Assembly (NCBI RefSeq): GCF_000758545.1
Contig: NZ_CP009279.1
Location: 1,922,001 to 1,986,000, forward strand
Reading direction: 5' to 3'
Length of the DNA stretch: 64,000 nucleotides
DNA from: Paenibacillus sp. FSL H7-0737
Lineage (GTDB): Bacteria; Bacillota; Bacilli; Paenibacillales; Paenibacillaceae
Shown here: positions 54,725 to 63,614 of the stretch, piece by piece
Numbering within the stretch: the stretch's first letter is position 1
Layout of the letters: each line of letters starts with the position of its first letter
Made by a program: the position numbers and the translations under genes
The notes under the pieces: generated by a model
Databases searched by the model: none
What the model saw: the letters and a program-made list of their open reading frames with translations, nothing else
What the model was told of the DNA's origin: nothing

Positions 54725-57700
54725 AACGCTACTACCTGAACCTGGAAGGTGATGGTTGAGGAAGCGCCAGCAGCAATCGTTCCGATGGCAATGCCGGAAG
54801 CCGGGCTGCCATTAGGTCGTGGGGTTCCGTCTACAGTGATGCTGCCTGTTACAAACTGACTGCCTGCTGGGATAGGGTCAACCATGATAACGTTATTGAC
54901 TGCTGAAATCCCCAAGTTGGTAACAACAATGGTATAGGTGATGATATCGCCGACAACTGCATCTATAGAGGTAGTGCTCTTAACGACACTCACATCCGGA
55001 GAAGAGACAGGGATGATTAGGACGTTTGAAAGTGAAGTTCCGGTGAGCAGACGACCATCTGGTGGTGTGAATGAGAAAGTTGCCGAAGCTTGATTGACTA
55101 ACTGCTGCGGTGAAGGGAGGGAGGCTACAGTAACTTGCAGGGTTATGGTCACTGTTATCGTGCTTCCCGGAGCAACTGCTCCAATATTTAATCCAGCGGA
55201 CGGATCAGAGCCCGGTTGTGGCACTCCATTTACGAGCACGCTGTTTGGAACAAAGATGGCTCCGCTAGGAATTGTGTCGGTTACGACTACATTTGCTATG
55301 AGATTACCGGTATTCGTAACATTCAGGAAGTAAGTAATCGTATCTCCGACAGTTGCCGCGGTTCTGTCTGCGCTTTTGACTACAACGATGATAGGCTGAT
55401 ACACCGGAATAACAAGTGTATTAGAGAATGAGGATCCCGAGAATGCTCCAGATGTGAAGCTGACGGAAGCTTGATCGGTGAGCGTGGCAGGATTAGGCAG
55501 TACATTGACGATAGTGTTGAATGAAATATTGACCGAAACGCCCGGTGCAATTGTGCCGAGCGAGATGCCATTCGCTGGATTGGCATTAGGACGTGGAGTG
55601 CCATCAACGATCACACTGCCAGCAACAAACGAAGAACCTACTGGTATTGGATCACTGATGTTTACGTTGCTGATATTGGCGATTCCGCTATTGGTAACTG
55701 TAAGGTTGTAGGTAATTGTATCGCCAACAACGGCATCTGTTGCTGGTGATGACTTAGTTACGATCACATTCGGTGAGGATACCGAAATCGTTGTCGAATT
55801 GGAATTGATCGAACTGTTAAACGTCCGCCCATCAGGCAAGGTGTAAGCAAATGCTACCGATGCTTGGTTAATTAGTTGCTGGCTTGCTGGCAGTGTTGAA
55901 ATGAGTACTGAGAACATAACAGATAGTGTTGCACCTGCGGATATAACACCGAGTGGAATGCCAGCCGCTGGATCTGCTCCCGGAGCTGGGGCACCTTGAA
56001 TGAGCACACTGTTTGGCACAAATGTTGTTCCAGATGGGATAGTATCACTCAGAGTAGCCAAAGCCCCGTAATTCCCTGAATTGGTTACATTAATCGTGTA
56101 GGTAATCGTATCTCCGACGGTCGCTTGAATTGAATTCGAGCTTTTTGCTGCGGCTAGAATCGGTAAGTAAATAGGCGTTGATACAATATTAGAGAAGGCA
56201 ACATTCGAGAGAACTCCAGAGGTGAAGCTCACCGTTGACTGGTTATTTAGGAGGCCTGAAGGTGGCAATGAGACTGTATTCACTGTGAATGCCACAGTTA
56301 CAGTTACACCTGGTGCAATACTGCCCAAGGTTACCCCGGTGGAAGGGCTACCCCCTGGACGAGGCACACCATCTACTAATACACTCCCAGATACAAATGT
56401 GGTACCCGCAGGAAGTGCGTCTGTGAAGACTGCGTTATTTACCGTTTCGATTCCGTTATTGGTAATTGTAACTGAATAGGTGATCGTGTCTCCAACTGTA
56501 GTTGATGTGGTAGGCGTAGATTTTACTACAGCCAGATTTGGTGAAGAGACAGGGATAGTAATTGTATTGGATAGGACGGAACCGCCAAGTGTGCGGCCGT
56601 CAGGCAAAGTGAAGCTATACGCTACGGTACCCTGATTGACCAACTGCTGAGGATTGGGCAGTGAGGTGATATCAACAGTGAATATTACTGCAGTAGTAGC
56701 ACCGGGTGCAATAACTCCAGCTGGAATCCCCGTAGATGGATCTGCTTGCGCTAAGGGCAGTCCATTAATGAGCACACTATTCGGAACGAAGGTGGTACCC
56801 GCAGGAATATTGTCCGTAATGATTAAGCTTGCCGGATAGTTTCCTGTGTTACTCACGGTCAGGGTATAGCTGACAGCGTCACCTGTTGTAGCGTTATTCG
56901 TACTTGCTGTTTTGACGACCGAGATGTTCGGCTGGTAAACAGGGATGGTAACGGTATTGGAGAAAGTCGAACCGGAAAAAACACCTGATGTAAAGGTTAC
57001 GGATGCCTTATTGATAAGTGTAGCAGTAGGAGGAACAGAGGTCACGGTAACACTGTAAGCAACCAGAGCTGAAGCTCCAGGCGCTAAGGTACCAATTGAT
57101 ATCCCCGAAGAAGGATTCAGGTTTGGGAAAGGTACTCCGTTCACGGATACGCTACCCGTTACAAAAGCAGCACCTGCTGGTGTTGGATCATTAAGGATTA
57201 TGCTATTGACAGCTTCTATACCGTTATTTGAAATATTTACGTTATAAGTGACCGTATCTCCGATCGCTACGGAAGTTGAGGTGGAGCTTTTGACTACCAC
57301 GATATTAGGAGCTGAGACCTGTAGTGTGACGGTATTAGATACAGCAGTTCCGCTTAAGGGTCTACCGTCAGGCGGAGTAAAGGTGAAGCTTGCAGAAGCC
57401 TGATTGCTGATTTGTTGTGGTGATGGCAAGGAAACGATATTAACAGAGAAGCTAACAGGGACACTGGTTCCCGGCGCGACATTTCCTACAGCTATGCCGG
57501 TATTGGGTGCTGCACCTGGTTGCGGCATGCCTCCTACAATAACACTGTTAGGATTGAAGACAGTTCCAGTAGGAATGTTGTCGGTTAAGGTTACATTTGC
57601 AGCAAGATTACCTGCATTACTTACAACCACTGTGTAGATGACGGTATCACCTACAACAAGAGCATCGGCGTCACCATCTCCATCGACAGCACTTTTTAAT

Positions 57701-60700
57701 AAGGAGATCTGTGGCTGAATGACTGGTGTGCTAGTAATGTTGGATGAAGAAGAACCGGAGAATACACCGGATGTAAAACTGACGGATGACTGATTATTAA
57801 TTTGTGATGGTATCGGCATCGTTATCCTCACCTCGAATGTTACGGTAGCTGTGGCGCCTGGACCCAGACTACCGATTGGAATGCCGGCGGACGGAACTGC
57901 TAGCGGCTGAGTAATGCCGCCTACAATTACGGTTCCGGGAATAAAAGCTACATTCTCAGGCAGAGGATCGCTGAGAATGATGTTGCTTACAGTAGCTATG
58001 CTGTTGTTCGTCAATACTGAGGTGAATGTAAGGATATCACCCGTAACGGCAGTAGCTGCATTCACACTTTTTACGACACTGACATTAGGTGCGGATACAG
58101 GGACAGAGAGCGTATTTGATACTACATTTCCTCCGAGTTGACGCCCGTCCGGGAGGGTGAAGCTATATGTTGCCGAAGCGGAGTTCAGTAACATCTGTGA
58201 AGGAGGTAACGCTGTTATCGTGACCAGAAAGCTCACAGATACGCTGTCACCTGGTGCCAATGGGCCTACAGGGATTCCGGTTACTGGATTATATCCGGGT
58301 AAAGGTGTTCCCCCGATGATTACGCTGTTCGCGTTAAATAAAGCTTGGGGTGGAAGATTATCAGTTAATAGTAGAGTGGTTGCAATATTCCCGGTATTGC
58401 TGATGAGAATCGAGAAAGACAAAGATCCTCCTACGGATGCCTGAGCGGTATTCGCGCTTTTGACCATACTAATAATAGGTTGATACACAGGGGTTACTAC
58501 CGTGTTCGAAAGTGAAGAACCAGTGAAGGCACCGGATGAGAAAGACGCACTAGCTCTGTTTGTAAATTGTGATGGATTTGGTAAAGAAGAAACATTCACT
58601 CTAAAAGAGACTGTAATAGAGCTGCCAGCCGCAATACTACCGATAGATATTCCTGTACCTGGATTTGCGGCTGGTACCGATGAACCGCCAACAATAACGC
58701 TGCCTGCTACAAAAGTGCCTCCCGTAGGAATAGGGTCAGAGACGACAACGTTATTCACAGCTACGCTGCTTGTGTTGGACACTTGGACTGTGTAAGTCAG
58801 ATTCTCGCCGACTGTGACATCAGCAAGGCTTGCGGATTTGGTTAGCGTAATATTTGGAGCGGAGACTGGGATGCTAACGGTGTTTGATTGGCTAGTTCCG
58901 GATAAGGATCTACCGCTTGGTAGTTGGTAGGTGTAGCTGCTGCTGCCTTGATTGTTCAGAACAGGTGGTGAAGGCAAAGATTGCACAGAGACAAGAAATG
59001 TTACGGGCACAACCGTTCCTATGGCTACTGTACCTAGATTAATACCCGTAAGTGGAGAGTCTGTGGGTCGTGTGACTCCATTGACGGTTACGCTACCCGA
59101 TACAAAGGATGCGCCTGAGGGAATATTGTCGGTTAAGGTTACGCTTGCCCCAATGTTTCCAGAGTTCTGAACATTTAATGTATAAAGAATATTACCGCCT
59201 ACGGTTGCACTAGCGGTGTTCGAGCTTTTGACAATTTGAATGATGGGTTGGTATACCGGGGTCGTAGTCGTGTTGGAAAGCGAAATGCCAGTAAAGACCC
59301 CTGAACTGTAGGATGCCGTAGACTTGTTTAATAGCTGTGCTGGACTAGGTAAAGAGGTAACACTGACTTGAAAGGTGACGGCAACTGAACTTCCCGCAGC
59401 GATTGCACCCACAGTAATCCCTGTTCCTGGATTTGCAGAGGGTTGTGACGTCCCCGCAACGGTAACACTTCCCGTAACCAGCGAAGTCCCTGCGGGAATG
59501 GTGTCTGTAAGGGTGACGTTAGTAACTGCTTCGATTCCGTTGTTGGTGATTACAGAAGTATATAGGAGTGTATCGCCGACGGCGACATCGGCAAAACCTG
59601 CACTTTTAACCACGACAACATTTGGGAGTCTAACGGGAATAGACAATGTATTGGACGAGGCTGATCCAGAAATGATTCGTCCATCTGGAACCTGAAAGGT
59701 ATAAGCGGCGCTTGCTTGATCGACCAGTTGTGGAGGGGACGGAAGACTGTTCACTAATACACGGAATTGAACGGTAGAACTACCTCCAGCAGCTATCGTT
59801 CCAATAGCAATACCTGTAGCAGGATTTCCAGCGAATGGTGTTCCATTGACGGTGAAACTTCCTGCAACATAAGAGCTCCCTGCAGGAATGTTATCCGTAA
59901 GTGTCGTTAGCGCACCGATGTTTCCGGTGTTGGTGATTTGAAGCGTATATGTGATTTGATTTCCGACGGTCGCATTTGCAGTGTTGGCTGATTTTACAAT
60001 GTTAAGAACGGGTGAATATACGGGTAAAGTTACAGTGTTGGATGGAATGACCCCGGTCATGATAGGGCCTCCTGCTACACTTTGAAACGTAAAGGCAGCA
60101 TTTGCGGTATTCGCGATATTTTGCGGACTTGGTGGTAATGAAGTAACTTTGGCTTGATATGTAACCGTTATTGAAGTACCCAAAGCTAATGAACCTAGAG
60201 AGATTCCTGCTGTAATATCAAAGGTTGGTCTTGCGACGCCGGCCACTACAACGCTTCCGGTAACAAAGGTTGATCCTGCTGGCAGCGCATCTGATAAAAC
60301 GACGCTAGCTGCACTCGCTGTACCAGTATTATTGATAATTACAGTGTAAGTTACCGTATCCCCGACTATTGGCCCGGACACATTGGCACTTTTAGTAAGG
60401 TTTATTTTGGGTGCATTTATATCTACTTGTATGGCATTTCCATTAAGCACATAAGCGTCACCAGAGGTAGTTAATTGTAAAATCGCTGAAGACTGATTAT
60501 TTACAAGTCTGGCTGACACGTCAACATTAGTAATGTCCCAGCCTTGTCGGCCACCGATAATGTTGGTGCCTGGATTTCCGTTTGTTTGATTGCGATTTCC
60601 GAATGTTCCAGTGGTATCCAGTACACCTAGATCGTTGTTAATCTGTGAAGCGAAGAAGTTGTTGGCAAAGTTATTGGGTCCTGATAAAGCTACAAGCGTA

Positions 60701-61449
60701 GCTGATGTAGGCCCGAACAATGCCTGGTCTCCCGAACGATTCGCATCACCCTCCTGTGCGCTAAATAGTGCCCTGCCTCCAAGTGCACCTGTAATTGGAG
60801 TTGCAAAGCCTGTTATTGTAGTAGAGACTGGTGCAGAAGTTGCCTGTACAAGTATTGCGCCTGCCCGTAAGGACATATTACGGAAGGGCAAGGATGTATT
60901 TTGATAGATTACACCAAGTGTCCAGCCCGCATGATTAGCTGTGGAATCACTAGGAATAACGATCGTACCAACTACACCGCCAGTGGTGTAGGTCCCAGCG
61001 CCGCCTTGTGAAATAATGCTGGTGACATTGGCAGAACGGACATATGCGGAAGCACCACCTCCCAAATCAACAGTATTACTAGTAGCTGCATCGGGAGTTA
61101 TGCTGAACGTACTTCCGGTAGGCGTAATTAAAGAGACTGGGTTGTTTATGGCCGCACTGAGATTCACAGTTCCGTTAATATAAGTACCGCCCCATATCAG
61201 CTCTGCATATAGCACAGTGCTGCCTGATGGCAAGACCAGTATAGCGGATGAACTGTTGCTCGTATAAAGACTTGTTGTTCCATTAGGATAGGTGCCAAAA
61301 ATAGATGTAGTGTTAACAGTGGTGAAACCGCCGATGCTGTCTAGTGTCCCTGGCACTCCGACCGTATCGGAGCGACTAAGTCCAAGTGTGTTGCCTGTAA
61401 ATGTGATAGCACCGGTCGCATTGATCGTTGCCCGTACGACTAGTGGAAT
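54721..61449 (-). CDS. Giant DUF11 repeat protein with apparent AUU start
   Basis: About 2,242 residues. An N-terminal region of about 345 residues (AITFTGNTLGLS, AELIWGG, AGWTLGVIYQN, then a WDITNVDVS segment) resembles the head of DUF11 proteins in Bacillus. It is followed by 15 DUF11 units of about 130 residues, each with KS...VGDTITYT, NTGN or NNGI, DxIPAGTTFV and SNTV. From unit 2 on, two repeat types alternate. No signal peptide or anchor is visible. The start is taken as ATT at 61449: AAGGAGG lies 8 bases upstream, and PLVVR then follows as second to sixth residues. TTG at 61473 is the alternative but contains the binding site inside the gene. Adhesin or spore-surface roles are guesses. 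Confidence 0.78.
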   Translation of the reverse strand: MPLVVRATINATGAITFTGNTLGLSRSDTVGVPGTLDSIGGFTTVNTTSIFGTYPNGTTSLYTSNSSSAILVLPSGSTVLYAELIWGGTYINGTVNLSAAINNPVSLITPTGSTFSITPDAATSNTVDLGGGASAYVRSANVTSIISQGGAGTYTTGGVVGTIVIPSDSTANHAGWTLGVIYQNTSLPFRNMSLRAGAILVQATSAPVSTTITGFATPITGALGGRALFSAQEGDANRSGDQALFGPTSATLVALSGPNNFANNFFASQINNDLGVLDTTGTFGNRNQTNGNPGTNIIGGRQGWDITNVDVSARLVNNQSSAILQLTTSGDAYVLNGNAIQVDINAPKINLTKSANVSGPIVGDTVTYTVIINNTGTASAASVVLSDALPAGSTFVTGSVVVAGVARPTFDITAGISLGSLALGTSITVTYQAKVTSLPPSPQNIANTANAAFTFQSVAGGPIMTGVIPSNTVTLPVYSPVLNIVKSANTANATVGNQITYTLQITNTGNIGALTTLTDNIPAGSSYVAGSFTVNGTPFAGNPATGIAIGTIAAGGSSTVQFRVLVNSLPSPPQLVDQASAAYTFQVPDGRIISGSASSNTLSIPVRLPNVVVVKSAGFADVAVGDTLLYTSVITNNGIEAVTNVTLTDTIPAGTSLVTGSVTVAGTSQPSANPGTGITVGAIAAGSSVAVTFQVSVTSLPSPAQLLNKSTASYSSGVFTGISLSNTTTTPVYQPIIQIVKSSNTASATVGGNILYTLNVQNSGNIGASVTLTDNIPSGASFVSGSVTVNGVTRPTDSPLTGINLGTVAIGTVVPVTFLVSVQSLPSPPVLNNQGSSSYTYQLPSGRSLSGTSQSNTVSIPVSAPNITLTKSASLADVTVGENLTYTVQVSNTSSVAVNNVVVSDPIPTGGTFVAGSVIVGGSSVPAANPGTGISIGSIAAGSSITVSFRVNVSSLPNPSQFTNRASASFSSGAFTGSSLSNTVVTPVYQPIISMVKSANTAQASVGGSLSFSILISNTGNIATTLLLTDNLPPQALFNANSVIIGGTPLPGYNPVTGIPVGPLAPGDSVSVSFLVTITALPPSQMLLNSASATYSFTLPDGRQLGGNVVSNTLSVPVSAPNVSVVKSVNAATAVTGDILTFTSVLTNNSIATVSNIILSDPLPENVAFIPGTVIVGGITQPLAVPSAGIPIGSLGPGATATVTFEVRITMPIPSQINNQSSVSFTSGVFSGSSSSNITSTPVIQPQISLLKSAVDGDGDADALVVGDTVIYTVVVSNAGNLAANVTLTDNIPTGTVFNPNSVIVGGMPQPGAAPNTGIAVGNVAPGTSVPVSFSVNIVSLPSPQQISNQASASFTFTPPDGRPLSGTAVSNTVTLQVSAPNIVVVKSSTSTSVAIGDTVTYNVNISNNGIEAVNSIILNDPTPAGAAFVTGSVSVNGVPFPNLNPSSGISIGTLAPGASALVAYSVTVTSVPPTATLINKASVTFTSGVFSGSTFSNTVTIPVYQPNISVVKTASTNNATTGDAVSYTLTVSNTGNYPASLIITDNIPAGTTFVPNSVLINGLPLAQADPSTGIPAGVIAPGATTAVIFTVDITSLPNPQQLVNQGTVAYSFTLPDGRTLGGSVLSNTITIPVSSPNLAVVKSTPTTSTTVGDTITYSVTITNNGIETVNNAVFTDALPAGTTFVSGSVLVDGVPRPGGSPSTGVTLGSIAPGVTVTVAFTVNTVSLPPSGLLNNQSTVSFTSGVLSNVAFSNIVSTPIYLPILAAAKSSNSIQATVGDTITYTINVTNSGNYGALATLSDTIPSGTTFVPNSVLIQGAPAPGADPAAGIPLGVISAGATLSVMFSVLISTLPASQQLINQASVAFAYTLPDGRTFNSSINSNSTTISVSSPNVIVTKSSPATDAVVGDTITYNLTVTNSGIANISNVNISDPIPVGSSFVAGSVIVDGTPRPNANPANGISLGTIAPGVSVNISFNTIVNVLPNPATLTDQASVSFTSGAFSGSSFSNTLVIPVYQPIIVVVKSADRTAATVGDTITYFLNVTNTGNLIANVVVTDTIPSGAIFVPNSVLVNGVPQPGSDPSAGLNIGAVAPGSTITVTITLQVTVASLPSPQQLVNQASATFSFTPPDGRLLTGTSLSNVLIIPVSSPDVSVVKSTTSIDAVVGDIITYTIVVTNLGISAVNNVIMVDPIPAGSQFVTGSITVDGTPRPNGSPASGIAIGTIAAGASSTITFQVQVVAL

Positions 61450-61482
61450 GATTCTCACCTCCTTCGAGGTCAATTTGCTTTT

Positions 61483-61516
61483 AAAAAAGTGAACCGTCCC
61501 ATAATCAGGACGGCAC
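61483..61516 (-). terminator. Terminator or attenuator just before the DUF11 gene
   Basis: On the minus strand GTG-CCGTCC pairs with GGACGG-TTCAC and is followed by six T. The DUF11 ribosome binding site begins only about 18 bases downstream, so there is no room for a promoter between them. It either ends the methyltransferase transcript or acts as an attenuator. Confidence 0.7.
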
Positions 61517-61558
61517 AGTTAATACCTGTATGTTAGCCTATGATGTAATTCGGGTATA

Positions 61559-61566
61559 ATTGTATG
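61559..61566 (-). promoter_or_regulatory. Sigma-E-like -10 element CATACAAT
   Basis: CATACAAT on the minus strand matches the sigma-E -10 consensus, upstream of the DUF11 hairpin. A possible -35 with CTATAA lies 13 bases before it. Because yhbH is a sporulation gene on the same strand, sporulation control is plausible, but a single box is weak evidence. Confidence 0.25.
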
Positions 61567-61579
61567 TCCCATCAATAAA

Positions 61580-62224
61580 TTATAGAAAATTTTGTCTATC
61601 GTGTGATTTTAGCCTGCGTTTCATAAGAACACGCGGTTCAGCGTAATGCCCTCTACTCATCAATTCCAGCTCATGAATAGAAATATCTTCTTTGATTACG
61701 GTGAAATGGTACATGATTTCATGCACAACATTGGCTTGAAGCGTCTTTAGTATTTCTAGTTCTTCTGTTTCATAAAGAGGATCTTCATAAGGGTATTGAT
61801 AGAAAAGCTCCATCCTAAGCAATCGATAATCGAATGGCGGTACCGGGATGGGATAGTCAGGAATCGATGGGCATACTGGACCGGACGGGGGCTGGAAAAA
61901 GGATCCTGTGAAATACCTCGGAGTATATTCATCAAACTTCTGCTTAAAGGAAGGATTGGACATATGAACAAAACTGTGGGCATACGGGGCCAGTATACAA
62001 ACAATGGCTTTGTGGGTGCTAATTCTGTGAATTTCCGACATAACCGCGGATAAATCGTCGATATAAGGTAATACACGACTAGCCATTACAAACTCGGCGG
62101 TATTGTCCGGCAAAGGGATGCCTTGGCTAATGTCACAGACAATATCTACGTTGGGACCCGCGATACGATCGATCCCGAGATAACCTGCTTCTTTACTGGA
62201 TCCGCAGCCGATATCGATTCTCAA
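61580..62224 (-). CDS. Class I SAM-dependent methyltransferase
   Basis: The protein of about 214 residues starts MRIDIGCGSSKEAGYLGIDR. The DIGCGSS motif is the SAM-binding loop of class I methyltransferases, followed by acidic NVDIVCDIS and LPDNTAEFVMASRVLPYI. TTG at 62224 is chosen because AAGGAG lies 8 bases upstream; GTG at 62233 abuts that site. The C-terminal half is not specific. It lies just upstream of the DUF11 gene on the same strand. Its substrate is unknown; a link to modification of the repeat protein is speculative. Confidence 0.8.
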   Translation of the reverse strand: MRIDIGCGSSKEAGYLGIDRIAGPNVDIVCDISQGIPLPDNTAEFVMASRVLPYIDDLSAVMSEIHRISTHKAIVCILAPYAHSFVHMSNPSFKQKFDEYTPRYFTGSFFQPPSGPVCPSIPDYPIPVPPFDYRLLRMELFYQYPYEDPLYETEELEILKTLQANVVHEIMYHFTVIKEDISIHELELMSRGHYAEPRVLMKRRLKSHDRQNFL

Positions 62225-62353
62225 GGGGACCACTCCTTAGGGATAAATCAGGCTCAACACTATTGTATTAATCTCGCTTAAGCCTGCATCCGACGGATGC
62301 CTATTAAAGATTGGAAGTTACTAAAAATAACGTATTATGAAACCTTAGCAGAG

Positions 62354-62382
62354 TTGATACGTTTATAGGAGTAGGCTTATAG
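62354..62382 (+). promoter_or_regulatory. Possible promoter of the lipoprotein gene
   Basis: TTGATA and TTATAG are separated by 17 bases, 47 bases before the ATG. A GCATCC-GAC-GGATGC palindrome lies at 62286-62300 between the two divergent genes. Confidence 0.35.
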
Positions 62383-62428
62383 AAAATGACTTTGCAAACA
62401 ACCGCTAAACATAGAGGAGGCAGTCAAC

Positions 62429-62896
62429 ATGAAAAAACAACGTTCCTTACCCGCTATAGCTACAATCGCAGCATTAACGCTAGCCCTAACCGCTTGCGGT
62501 GCTACTAATAATTCAGCACAGCCATCTGCAGAACCAAGTGCAACAGCTTCTCCAGTGCCAACAGAGGAGACCACAAGCACACCCGTACCTACAGAAGGTA
62601 CAAGTACCACTGCACCAACAGAGAATCCAAGTACTCCCGCACCCAAACCTACTGCAAATCCAGAAGCTAAAATTCTTAAAGGAACAGGCGTTTACGTCGG
62701 CCAAATAGATAGTCATTCTGTTGAGATTGAGACCAAAGAAGGTCCTACGGCTTTTGAGATCACAGCTGGTATGGAGAGCGTTATTGAGAAGTTAAATACG
62801 GATGATCCTGTAGCTTTTGAATATGTTGAAAAAGCAGTGGAAGGCGATGCTACAGTTAAACAGCGTGTACTTTCGAAGCTGTCACTTGCAAAATAA
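62429..62896 (+). CDS. Small Thr/Pro-rich lipoprotein
   Basis: The 155-residue protein has a signal peptide with lipobox LALTAC (C23). A low-complexity linker rich in Ser, Thr, Pro and Glu (residues about 27-80) follows, then a compact domain of 75 residues beginning GTGVYVGQIDSHSVEIET. The linker should hold this domain off the membrane surface. No enzyme motif is seen. GAGGAGG precedes the ATG. It appears monocistronic with a terminator. Confidence 0.8.
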   Translation: MKKQRSLPAIATIAALTLALTACGATNNSAQPSAEPSATASPVPTEETTSTPVPTEGTSTTAPTENPSTPAPKPTANPEAKILKGTGVYVGQIDSHSVEIETKEGPTAFEITAGMESVIEKLNTDDPVAFEYVEKAVEGDATVKQRVLSKLSLAK

Positions 62897-62920
62897 AGAA
62901 ACGCTATCATTTATGAATAA

Positions 62921-62962
62921 CAAAAGGGCTGCTCCTGATTGATTTCAGGAACAGCCCTTTTG
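62921..62962. terminator. Bidirectional terminator after the lipoprotein
   Basis: AAAAGGGCTG-TCCTG pairs with CAGGA-CAGCCCTTTT around an eight-base loop, between two convergent genes. Confidence 0.88.
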
Positions 62963-62983
62963 TCTTGGAATTAGAAATGAACG

Positions 62984-63445
62984 TTATAGCGTCCCGGCAT
63001 TGACTAAGAAAATAGTAATAAGCAGCATAAAGAGTAAGATAATCACACCGTTGATGATAGTGCCTATAACGCCGAAAACCTTACGTCTCTTCCGGATGGA
63101 AAGCCCAATAATGCCGATGACAACACCAATTACATTAAGAGCTGAAAGAATAATAACAGTCATTCCAAGAAGCATGATGGACTGCGATGATTCGGCTAAT
63201 AGATTCGAGTTCTCGTTAACCATGGAAGAAGCCTTCATAATAATGAAAACGAAGAGAGCAGCATAACCCATTATGGTCACGAGGCTGATGATGAAAGAAG
63301 CAATACCAGGTCCAGAGTGTTGAAGGTCATGATCTACTTTCTGGTACGAATACGACGAACCAGCACTTGGCTGACTCAGATCAGGTTGGGTATTTCCTAC
63401 CTCTGCTGTAGGCGCGTCAGATTTTGAGAGAGAATTAAGGTCCAT
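62984..63445 (-). CDS. Small membrane protein with three transmembrane helices
   Basis: The 153-residue protein has a Ser/Gln-rich cytoplasmic head of about 45 residues, then hydrophobic segments at about 46-70, 88-113 and 125-148 (including IIGLSIRKRRKVFGVIGTIINGVI). The helix-basic loop-helix pattern is like DUF4190 and related proteins, which are of unknown function. The ATG at 63445 follows AAGGAGTGCAACCT; the GTG at 63454 abuts the ribosome binding site and is rejected. Confidence 0.78.
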   Translation of the reverse strand: MDLNSLSKSDAPTAEVGNTQPDLSQPSAGSSYSYQKVDHDLQHSGPGIASFIISLVTIMGYAALFVFIIMKASSMVNENSNLLAESSQSIMLLGMTVIILSALNVIGVVIGIIGLSIRKRRKVFGVIGTIINGVIILLFMLLITIFLVNAGTL

Positions 63446-63614
63446 AGGTTGCACTCCTTGAGAGATAAGAATGAAATGTTGTTAATATCCACTTTTTCAT
63501 ATTGATGCTAAAAAAGCAACCCCTGATTGTGGCTAATTCGTAAATGGCTGCTGGAAAAAGCAATCGGTAATCGTTTATGATAGAAGAAGTCTAATATTAA
63601 GGAGTTGTAATCGC

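Noticed and set aside
54715-54735. Programmed -1 ribosomal frameshift at the DUF11 junction
   Set aside because: No X-XXY-YYZ slippery heptamer or obvious downstream pseudoknot is seen at GCGTTATGA.
55094-59695. Series of forward open frames of 70-106 codons opposite the DUF11 gene
   Set aside because: They recur at the repeat period, lack ribosome binding sites and are mirror frames of the repetitive minus-strand gene.
54721-61449. Periodic repeats considered as CRISPR-like array
   Set aside because: The period is about 400 or 770 bases, inside an open reading frame, with no short identical repeats or spacers.
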